DNA of 7,802 bases, taken from the NCBI GenBank assembly GCA_036389955.1, contig DASVVJ010000375.1, positions 1-7,802 on the forward strand, in the 5' to 3' direction. This DNA is from DATHBR01 sp036389955 (GTDB taxonomy: Bacteria; Myxococcota; Myxococcia; Myxococcales; Myxococcaceae). Position 1 is the first letter of the stretch, and each line of letters starts with the position of its first letter. The notes beneath the pieces are model-generated. The model saw only the letters and a program-made list of their open reading frames with translations. It was not told the DNA's origin and searched no databases. Below are positions 1-5,090 of this stretch, piece by piece. The translations under genes and the position numbers were made by a program.

Positions 1-58
1 CCGAAGAGGAGCAGCCCACGGCCAGCATCAGGAGGGGGAACCAGCGAAGAGAGCGCAT
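1..58 (-). CDS. Lipoprotein, N-terminal fragment (cut by window edge)
   Basis: Reading the minus strand from the ATG at 58 gives MRSLRWFPLLMLAVGCSSS and then the window ends. This is a compact lipoprotein signal: basic residues, a hydrophobic stretch, and the lipobox L-A-V-G-C with the lipidated cysteine at residue 16. The residue after the cysteine is Ser, not Asp, which by the usual rule favours the outer membrane. A purine-rich GGGAGGCGGAAAGG segment lies 7-22 bases upstream and can serve as ribosome binding site. The gene begins 34 bases after the stop of the membrane-protein gene on the same strand, so the two may be co-transcribed. The mature protein is outside the window, so no function can be given. 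Confidence 0.7.
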   Translation of the reverse strand, partial: MRSLRWFPLLMLAVGCSSS

Positions 59-92
59 GGGAGAGGCCTTTCCGCCTCCCATCATGGACCAT

Positions 93-491
93 CTAGGGGG
101 CGGAGACGCCCTTCATGCGGCTCCGCGCGAATGCCACGCCCCACCCGGCGATCAGCCCCGCCTCGACCACCGCGTCCAGCAGGTACACCGGAGAGATGCG
201 CCGCTTGGACGTATAGATGACGTCCACCAGGGTGAAGGCCGCCGCGCTCCCCATGCCCAGCAGCCGGATCTCCGGCGTCACCCGGCGCCGCAGGCCCGCC
301 GATAGCAGCGTGCCGCCAATCACGGTGATCAGCGCCCCTACCGTCTTCACCAGCCAGCCCTCCAGCTTCGGCCCCGTCACCAGCTCGAAGCTGCGCAGGT
401 GCACGATGGGCCACAGCCCCGTCACCACATCGAAGCTCCCCTGCACCACCGCCAGCCGTGACTCGACGCTTGCCTGCTCTGTCTCGTCCAT
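93..491 (-). CDS. Small conserved four-helix membrane protein, function unknown
   Basis: This encodes 132 residues starting MDETEQASVESRL. Four hydrophobic segments are visible at about residues 13-32, 47-67, 74-95 and 102-122, joined by short basic loops (R68-R70, K96-R98), so it should be a small inner-membrane protein. The conserved-looking stretch LRSFELVTGPKLEGWLVKTVG (residues 32-52) resembles a family of uncharacterised bacterial membrane proteins known to me only as hypothetical; I cannot name a domain with certainty. The frame stays open upstream to an ATG at 599, but the extra 36 residues are Gly/Pro/Cys-rich and unlike the rest. The ATG at 491 has a G-rich SD-like stretch just upstream and starts directly before the natural N-terminus, so I prefer it. 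It sits upstream of the lipoprotein gene and is divergent from glnA. Confidence 0.75.
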   Translation of the reverse strand: MDETEQASVESRLAVVQGSFDVVTGLWPIVHLRSFELVTGPKLEGWLVKTVGALITVIGGTLLSAGLRRRVTPEIRLLGMGSAAAFTLVDVIYTSKRRISPVYLLDAVVEAGLIAGWGVAFARSRMKGVSAP

Positions 492-584
492 GTCCCACCC
501 CCCAAGGGCCTCAAAGCCCGCCTTCCAGGGTGGGCATCCCTCGCACTGAGGGCTAGCGGGTAGGACCTTTGTCCCCATCCCCCC

Positions 585-646
585 TGTCCATTTGTCCATT
601 AAAGAATGGATTTAACTTAATCCTCCGGGGATTTAAGCTTGATTCC
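585..646. promoter_or_regulatory. AT-rich repeat cluster upstream of glnA (candidate operator region)
   Basis: In a GC-rich setting this 62-base patch is AT-rich and dense in symmetry. TGTCCATT occurs twice in perfect tandem (585-592, 593-600). TCCATT at 595-600 pairs with AATGGA at 605-610 across a 4-base spacer. GGATTTAACTTAATCC (608-623) and GGATTTAAGCTTGATTCC (629-646) form an imperfect direct repeat spaced 21 bp, two helical turns, and each copy is itself a near-palindrome. The location between divergent genes and just before glnA suggests regulator binding sites. No regulator is identified. Confidence 0.5.
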
Positions 647-667
647 GCGACGGTAAGTGCAAATACA
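639..667 (+). promoter_or_regulatory. Weak sigma-70-type promoter candidate for glnA
   Basis: TTGATT at 639-644 matches four of six bases of the TTGACA -35 consensus. It is followed after 17 bases by AATACA at 662-667, which matches only three of six bases of TATAAT. The spacing is ideal and the region is the most AT-rich nearby, but the -10 is poor. The -35 overlaps the second GGATTTAA repeat, so a protein bound there would interfere with the polymerase. No GG-N10-GC sigma-54 signature was found between 500 and 729. Confidence 0.3.
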
Positions 668-716
668 TGCGCCCGTCATTTTCTGGCCCCGAGCTGAAGG
701 CTAAACGGGCCGACCC

Positions 717-721
717 GGAGG
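717..721 (+). promoter_or_regulatory. Ribosome binding site of glnA (decides the start)
   Basis: GGAGG at 717-721 stands 8 bases before the ATG at 730. The in-frame upstream ATG at 667 has only GGTAAG about ten bases before it, so 730 is the preferred start. Confidence 0.75.
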
Positions 722-729
722 TAGGACAG

Positions 730-2172
730 ATGGAGACGAAGAGCCTGCTGCGCGACTTCCTTGAGATTCCGTACGACGAGCTGGAGACGATGAACCTCCG
801 CGTCAAGGAGCAGCGCCTGCGGCGCGAGTCTCCGGACAAGCTGCGCGAGGAGCGCATCAAGTATCTGACCGACGAGAAGCGCATCAAGGCGGTCACCGTG
901 TGCTTCACCGACCTCGAAGGCCGGCTGCACATGCTGGACTACGACAAGAAGTTCCTCCTCAAGAGCGCGGACAACCTCACCTTCGACGGCTCGTCCATCC
1001 GCGGCTTCTCGGCGCAGCAGGAGAGCGACCTGCGGCTGAACATCGACTGGGCCGCCTTCTACTGGCTGCCGTCGGACATCTTCGGGCCTGGCAAGGTGCT
1101 GGTCTTCAGCGAGGTGCTCGAGCGCGACGGCACGCCGTACCACTCGGACATGCGCGGCATGCTCAAGAAGTACACCGAGCAGCTGTTCCAGAAGGACGGC
1201 ACCGTGGTGCACGCGGCGCCCGAAATCGAGGGCTTCCTCTTCAAGAGCCGCGACGCCGAGCGCCATTACCACGAAGAGGGCAAGTTCGAGTTCATCTCCA
1301 TCGGCGGCTACTACCACTCGCTGCCGGGTGACGCGCTGCGCACCTTCATCGACAAGGCCGCCGAGGCCCAGCGCGCCATGGGCTTCCAGAACGAGAAGGA
1401 CCACCCGGAGGTGGCTCCCAGCCAGTTCGAGATGAACTTCTCGTACAGCGAGGCGCTGATCGCCGCCGACCAGATTCAGCTCTACAAGCTGCTGTGCCGC
1501 CAGGTGGCCGCGCAGATGGGGCACACCGCCAGCTTCCTGCCCAAGCCCGTCACCGGCGTGAACGGCAACGGCATGCACATGAACCTGTCGCTGTCCAAGG
1601 GCGGGCGCAACCTGTTCCACGACAAGAACGGGCAGGACGGGCTGAGCAGCCTGGGGTGGGACTTCATCGACCGCATCCTCAACAACGCCAACGACATCTG
1701 CCTGGTGCTCAACTCCAGCGTGAACTCGTACCGCCGGTTGGATCCGCACTACGAGGCGCCCAACCAGATCAAGGCCAGCCCCAACAACCGCGGCGCCATG
1801 GTGCGCATCCCGTTTGGAAACGAGCGCAGCGCGCGCGTCGAGGTGCGCTCGGTGGCGCCGGACGCCAACCCGTACATGACGCTCTACACGCTGGTGCGCA
1901 CCGGCCTGGAGGGCCCGCAGCCGCAGGAGGACGCGGAGACCAAGCGCACCCGCACCCGGTTCCTGCCGGACAACATCTACGACGCCGTGCGCCTGTTCAA
2001 AGGCAGCCAGTTCGTCGCCCAGACGCTGGGTGAGAACGTGCAGGGCAAGTACGCCGAGCTGAAGATGTCCTCGGCCGAGCGCTGCCCGAAGCTGCTGGGC
2101 ACCCAGGTGAAGACGGCGGAGATCCAGTTCCACCACGAGGTGACCAACCAGATGCTCTGGAACCTCTTCTAA
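730..2172 (+). CDS. glnA: Type I glutamine synthetase
   Basis: Glutamine synthetase joins ammonium to glutamate using ATP in the cytoplasm, and GSI enzymes act as dodecamers. The 480-residue product carries the family landmarks: FDGSSI (85-90; D86 equals the ammonium-site Asp), the metal-ligand pairs E165/E167 in APEIEGF and E227/E234, the ATP signature KPVTGVNGNGMHMNLS (272-287) with H283, the flap glutamate E342 in HYEAP, R354, and RVEVRS (369-374) with E371/R373. NIYD (415-418) aligns with the adenylylation site, Y417 being the target, so control by GlnE is possible. Compared with E. coli GlnA, the first 40 or so residues are an extra charged helical extension before the beta-grasp domain. 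The start at 730 follows a GGAGG. The divergent upstream spacer carries repeats that may control it; the Fur-type gene lies 68 bases downstream. Confidence 0.95.
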   Translation: METKSLLRDFLEIPYDELETMNLRVKEQRLRRESPDKLREERIKYLTDEKRIKAVTVCFTDLEGRLHMLDYDKKFLLKSADNLTFDGSSIRGFSAQQESDLRLNIDWAAFYWLPSDIFGPGKVLVFSEVLERDGTPYHSDMRGMLKKYTEQLFQKDGTVVHAAPEIEGFLFKSRDAERHYHEEGKFEFISIGGYYHSLPGDALRTFIDKAAEAQRAMGFQNEKDHPEVAPSQFEMNFSYSEALIAADQIQLYKLLCRQVAAQMGHTASFLPKPVTGVNGNGMHMNLSLSKGGRNLFHDKNGQDGLSSLGWDFIDRILNNANDICLVLNSSVNSYRRLDPHYEAPNQIKASPNNRGAMVRIPFGNERSARVEVRSVAPDANPYMTLYTLVRTGLEGPQPQEDAETKRTRTRFLPDNIYDAVRLFKGSQFVAQTLGENVQGKYAELKMSSAERCPKLLGTQVKTAEIQFHHEVTNQMLWNLF

Positions 2173-2191
2173 GGAGAGGCCCGGAGGCTCA

Positions 2192-2215
2192 ATGGGCTGG
2201 ACAGGAGGGCGGTAA
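2192..2215 (+). CDS. Possible 7-codon leader ORF (MGWTGGR)
   Basis: An ATG at 2192 is preceded after 4 bases by GGAGG (2183-2187) and reads MGWTGGR before a TAA at 2213-2215. Its stop lies inside the 5' arm of the hairpin that precedes the Fur-type gene, so a terminating ribosome would block that arm. There is no run of one amino acid that would mark a classic attenuator, and an ORF this short can arise by chance. Translation is unproven. Confidence 0.25.
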   Translation: MGWTGGR

Positions 2216-2229
2216 GCCCGTTATCGCCC
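2207..2229 (+). terminator. Hairpin between glnA and the Fur-type gene (terminator or leader structure)
   Basis: Bases 2207-2215 pair with 2221-2229 over nine positions, including one G-U pair, around the loop GCCCG. No T-run follows, so it is not a standard intrinsic terminator. It could still pause polymerase or protect the glnA message 3' end. It ends 11 bases before the next start codon, so it could also affect translation initiation of the regulator. Confidence 0.4.
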
Positions 2230-2240
2230 CCTGACCCGAG

Positions 2241-2771
2241 ATGAAATCCAGCCCCGCGAAGTCCTCCTCTTCCTCGCAGCGCGCGGGCGCGCAGGCCAAG
2301 CCGCGCCCGCCGCGCGCCCCTCAGCCCTCACAGAAGTCCGCTGTGCCGCCAGGGCTTGCCGAGTTTCAGGACCGCATCCGCGCCTCGGGGCTGCGCAGCA
2401 CCGCGCCCCGGGTGGCCGTGCTGCGAGCGCTGGAGGCGGCCACGGCCCCGTTGAGCCACGCGGACCTCGTGGACTCGCTGGGACAAGAGGGGTACGACCG
2501 CGTCACCATCTACCGCAACCTGACGGACCTGACCGAAGCGGGCCTCGTGGCGCGCGCGGACCTGGGCGACCACGTGTGGCGCTTCGAATTGCGCCGCGCC
2601 GGCAAGGCGCACGAAGGCACCCACCCTCACTTCACCTGCACCGACTGCGGCACGGTGTCCTGCCTGCCCGCGGAGTCGGTGCGTGTCACTCCCTCCAAGG
2701 GTGCGCCCAGGGCGGTGGCGGCCCGCGCGGTGGAAGTGCACCTGCGCGGCCTGTGCGATGGTTGTAGTTGA
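2241..2771 (+). CDS. Fur-family metal- or peroxide-responsive transcriptional regulator
   Basis: The product has 176 residues, longer than the usual 140 or so because of a disordered Ser/Pro/Ala/Lys-rich tail (residues 1-38). A winged-helix DNA-binding domain follows (about 40-117), with RSTAPRVAVLRAL and the recognition-helix segment YDRVTIYRNLTDLTEAGLV. The C-terminal dimerisation domain has HPHFTCTDCG (H128, H130, C133, C136) and ends in LCDGCS (C172, C175), giving two CxxC pairs for the structural zinc. E116 in RFEL fits the usual metal-site glutamate. At the place where Fur or PerR has a regulatory His before the S-A-x-x-L motif there is P70, with H73 nearby, so the sensory site may differ. 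I cannot decide between Fur, PerR and Zur. The frame cannot extend upstream of 2241 (in-frame TGA at 2232), and no proper SD is visible. A TonB-like gene follows 76 bases later, which would suit iron or zinc control. Confidence 0.9.
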   Translation: MKSSPAKSSSSSQRAGAQAKPRPPRAPQPSQKSAVPPGLAEFQDRIRASGLRSTAPRVAVLRALEAATAPLSHADLVDSLGQEGYDRVTIYRNLTDLTEAGLVARADLGDHVWRFELRRAGKAHEGTHPHFTCTDCGTVSCLPAESVRVTPSKGAPRAVAARAVEVHLRGLCDGCS

Positions 2772-2847
2772 TCGGGTGCGTCGCCGCGCTTACATGGAGT
2801 GACGGGCCGGAGTTGAGCAGACGTCTTCTTTCTGGGAGCGTGGTGGG

Positions 2848-4113
2848 ATGCGGCGCTCACGCCTCGGATGGGCAGGGCTCGTCTCCCTGCTGCTGCACGT
2901 GGCGCTCCTGGCCTGGCTCTGGGAGCGGACTCCGGCACGCCCGGTGAGCCCGCCGCCCCAGGACCCTCCTCTGACGGTGGAGATCATCACCGAGCCGCCT
3001 GAGCCGCCTGAGCCACCCGCGCCCACGCCTCCGGTACCCAGGCCTCCACCGCCTGCCCGGCCCCGGCCTCCTCCGCCTGCTCCCCCGCCTGCTCTGCTGC
3101 CGAGCAAGCCGGCCCCCGTCCCCGAGCCTCCTCCCGAGAAGCCGGAGGAGGTGCCGCCCACGGCCCCTGCTGGGGAACCACCGCCTTCGGCTCCCGCGGA
3201 GGACGCGCCGCTCGTCGAGCGCACCCCGCGTCCCTCCCTGCTGCCGCCCACTCCCGAGGAGGGCTGGAGCCTGCCCAACCCGCCCGAGCCGGAGAAGCCG
3301 CGCGGGCGCACCCTGCACCCGGATGATCCGAGCCTCTCACCCGAGGTGCTCCTGGCCGAGGAGAAGGCCCGGGTGACCGAGCGGGTGCAGACCTGGACCC
3401 AGGATGAACTCGCCGAGCTGCGGGTGGAGAACGGCCTGGTCCACCCGTACTTCAGCCAGCTGCGCGCCTCGCTGGAGGAGCAACTGGAGGACTCTCCGCT
3501 CTTCGACGAGGCGAAGCTCTCCGTCGTCCAGCAGATGGTCACCTCTTATATGGAGGAGGCCGAGCGCTACGGTTCCGGCCGTAACCCGCACAAACGGGTG
3601 AATGAGCGCGCGCCGCCCACGGCCTCCGAGCGGCTCGCAGCCATCTCCCAGGGCAACCCCGCGCACGATCAGATGCGGGCCTTCCTGGCGGCGGGCGAGC
3701 GGGTGCAGCAGCTGGCCGACAGCTTCGCCGAGCTCGTCGTCATCGTGGAGATGCAGCAGGCCCTGGACGGCCAGCTCAGCTCGGTGAAGGTGGTGGAACC
3801 CAGCGGCAACAAGGCCTTCGACAAGTACGTGCTGGAGGCGGTGCCCCCAGCGCTCGTCAAGCTCACCCCGCCGCCCCCCGAGGCCACCATGGGGCGCACC
3901 CAGCACATCCGCACCCTCTGGGCGGTGGAGGGCCGCGTGGTGTACCTCAAGCGCCTCTCGGAGATGGAGGGCACGGACTCGATGTACCTTGCCGGGGCCG
4001 CCGCCCTGGGCGTGCTCGCCGGGCGCTTCGAGGAGACCACCGGCGAGATCTACGTCATCGACATCCGCAACCCCCGGTTCGAGGTCCGCCCGCGTCTGCT
4101 GCGCCTGTGGTGA
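2848..4113 (+). CDS. TonB-family protein with long proline-rich spacer
   Basis: TonB proteins are anchored in the inner membrane, span the periplasm and pass proton-motive energy from ExbB/ExbD to outer-membrane receptors. This 421-residue protein has that plan. A single N-terminal helix (about 8-25) contains S13-x3-H17, the spacing of the TonB Ser/His pair that contacts ExbB/ExbD. A Pro/Glu-rich segment (about 33-165) includes E-P-P repeats coded by the 9-base unit GAGCCGCCT (2992-3009). A charged helical region (165-290) follows, then a TonB-like C-terminal domain (about 294-369), with DGQLSSVKVVEPSGNKAFDK. About 50 more residues (370-421) follow, unusual for TonB. GGGAG lies 9 bases before the ATG. 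No exbB, exbD or receptor gene is near, so the partner is unknown; a TolA-like or motility-related role is possible. A weak promoter-like TTGATC-N17-TACATG lies at 2768-2796. Confidence 0.8.
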   Translation: MRRSRLGWAGLVSLLLHVALLAWLWERTPARPVSPPPQDPPLTVEIITEPPEPPEPPAPTPPVPRPPPPARPRPPPPAPPPALLPSKPAPVPEPPPEKPEEVPPTAPAGEPPPSAPAEDAPLVERTPRPSLLPPTPEEGWSLPNPPEPEKPRGRTLHPDDPSLSPEVLLAEEKARVTERVQTWTQDELAELRVENGLVHPYFSQLRASLEEQLEDSPLFDEAKLSVVQQMVTSYMEEAERYGSGRNPHKRVNERAPPTASERLAAISQGNPAHDQMRAFLAAGERVQQLADSFAELVVIVEMQQALDGQLSSVKVVEPSGNKAFDKYVLEAVPPALVKLTPPPPEATMGRTQHIRTLWAVEGRVVYLKRLSEMEGTDSMYLAGAAALGVLAGRFEETTGEIYVIDIRNPRFEVRPRLLRLW

Positions 4114-4243
4114 GCTTGCCTGCCTGCCCTCCGAACAGGACGGGAATGAACAGCGGGAGCTTGCTTGGCATAGGCCGGATCCGACCCCACCGTTTCCCCC
4201 GAAGTTGATTCAGTCACTTCATTGGGGAAAAGGGGAATCGGGA

Positions 4244-4912
4244 ATGAAAAAGCTTATTGCGGCGCTGGCCATCTGCGTGGGAACCGCTGCCTTCGCGAAC
4301 GAGACGCCTGACAAGGTGCAGAAGGCTCAGCAGGAGCAGGCGGAGAAGAAGCGCGACGCCACCCAGGTCTTCACCCAGAAGCCGGGCGACTCCATCAAGG
4401 AGTCCAAGCGGGATGCGGAGGAGGGCTGGGACGCGACCGAGGTGGGCCCGAAGATCGGCACCGCGGCCAAGGACGTCACCGGCATCCAGACCGAGAGCGA
4501 GGGCACCTTCAAGGTGGCCCAGGCCTTCAGCATGAGCGGCAAGCTGAAGGACGCCACGCTCGAGGGCGTGTCCATCGAGCGCCCGGGCCTGCCGGTGGCG
4601 GACCTGGACGTGCGTGAGAAGACGGCGGTGTGGCTGGATGGCAAGAAGGTCAAGGGCGTGGACGCCATCCCCGAGGGCTCGCAGGTGCGCGCCAAGTTCC
4701 AGCTCGAGGGCCAGGACATCGTCGCGGTGGAGCTGCGTGCCACCAGCGCGATGAAGAACAAGGCCAAGACGCCTGCGGCCAAGCCGGTGGACACCAACAC
4801 CCAGGACACGGGCGGCTCGGGCACGCTGAACGATGACGCCAAGCAGATGAAGAACGACGTGAAGGACTCGGCCAACGAGGCCGAGAGCGACATCAACAAG
4901 TCGCTCAAGTAG
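4244..4912 (+). CDS. Secreted or periplasmic protein of unknown function
   Basis: The 222-residue product begins with a Sec signal, MKKLIAALAICVGTAAFA, with a good signal peptidase I site before N19. The mature protein starts with a Lys/Gln/Glu-rich helix (20-60). A likely beta-rich core follows (about 86-166), with alternating patterns such as TAVWLDGKKVKGVDAIPEGSQV, which recalls small OB-like periplasmic domains; this is pattern reading, not a family match. A low-complexity linker (168-194) and an Asp/Lys/Asn-rich helix (195-222) end the protein. The start at 4244 follows purine-rich AAAAGGGGAATCGGGA. The frame stays open back into the TonB-like gene, but that part overlaps its coding sequence and lacks a signal. 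The 130-base spacer before it has a bulged hairpin (4201-4220) but no promoter I would defend. A strong terminator follows, so it is likely a single-gene unit or the end of one. Confidence 0.85.
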   Translation: MKKLIAALAICVGTAAFANETPDKVQKAQQEQAEKKRDATQVFTQKPGDSIKESKRDAEEGWDATEVGPKIGTAAKDVTGIQTESEGTFKVAQAFSMSGKLKDATLEGVSIERPGLPVADLDVREKTAVWLDGKKVKGVDAIPEGSQVRAKFQLEGQDIVAVELRATSAMKNKAKTPAAKPVDTNTQDTGGSGTLNDDAKQMKNDVKDSANEAESDINKSLK

Positions 4913-4935
4913 GAACCACGCATTCCTGCTGGGCA

Positions 4936-4973
4936 CGGGCCCGTTCCCCTCTGGGGAGCGGGCCCGGTTGTTT
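4936..4973 (+). terminator. Strong intrinsic terminator of the secreted-protein gene
   Basis: Bases 4936-4949 pair with 4953-4966 over 14 positions (one G-U) around a TCT loop, and TTGTTT follows at 4968-4973. The stem begins 23 bases after the stop codon. This is a textbook rho-independent terminator and separates this gene from the lipoprotein gene downstream. Confidence 0.88.
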
Positions 4974-5042
4974 CTGGGAAAAGCCCTTCCACTGCTGGCC
5001 CCATGTACGCCCAGGGGTGACGACGCCTCCGGCACGCGGGGC

Positions 5043-5059
5043 CGGGCACGGGGTTTGCT
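5043..5059 (+). promoter_or_regulatory. Sigma-54 (-24/-12) promoter candidate for the propeller lipoprotein
   Basis: CGGGCACGGGGTTTGCT (5043-5059) fits the sigma-54 consensus YTGGCACG-N4-TTGCW at every fixed position except the first T, which is G. The diagnostic GG (5045-5046) and GC (5057-5058) are separated by exactly 10 bases. With the C of GC at -12, transcription would start near 5070, leaving a leader of about 20 bases that holds the GAGGAGG ribosome binding site. Sigma-54 promoters need an enhancer-binding activator; I see no clear upstream activator site. Confidence 0.6.
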
Positions 5060-5072
5060 CTTCACCTGTCTC

Positions 5073-5079
5073 GAGGAGG
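5073..5079 (+). promoter_or_regulatory. Ribosome binding site of the propeller lipoprotein gene
   Basis: GAGGAGG is 8 bases before a GTG at 5088 and 11 before the ATG at 5091. Either codon may start the protein; the two differ by one residue (V or formyl-Met before MRRIL) and leave the signal peptide unchanged. Confidence 0.7.
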
Positions 5080-5090
5080 CGACACAGGTG

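Noticed and set aside
492..599. 36-residue N-terminal extension of the small membrane protein, with a Cys-x2-Cys
   Set aside because: The segment is Gly/Pro-rich, overlaps the repeat-rich spacer, and the ATG at 491 gives the natural start before the first helix.
667..729. Extended glnA start at 667
   Set aside because: The ATG at 730 has GGAGG at 8 bases; the extra 21 residues look like untranslated leader and overlap the promoter candidate.
676..2136. Long open frame of 486 codons on the minus strand opposite glnA
   Set aside because: Its product is a Val/Leu/Arg/Ala-rich low-complexity string, and the plus strand encodes a clear glutamine synthetase with every catalytic motif. It is a shadow caused by G/C at third positions.
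2241..2771. A classical Fur box near the Fur-type or TonB-like genes
   Set aside because: I looked for AT-rich GATAAT-type palindromes between 2172 and 2848 and found none, so self-regulation cannot be claimed from sequence.
2774..2788. GG-N10-GC match before the TonB-like gene
   Set aside because: Only the GG and GC agree; the rest of the -24 and -12 elements do not fit sigma-54, and chance matches are common at this GC content.
4112..4164. GAGCTTGC repeated at 4112-4119 and 4157-4164
   Set aside because: An 8-base repeat, one copy overlapping a stop codon, with no other symmetry; chance is a fair explanation.
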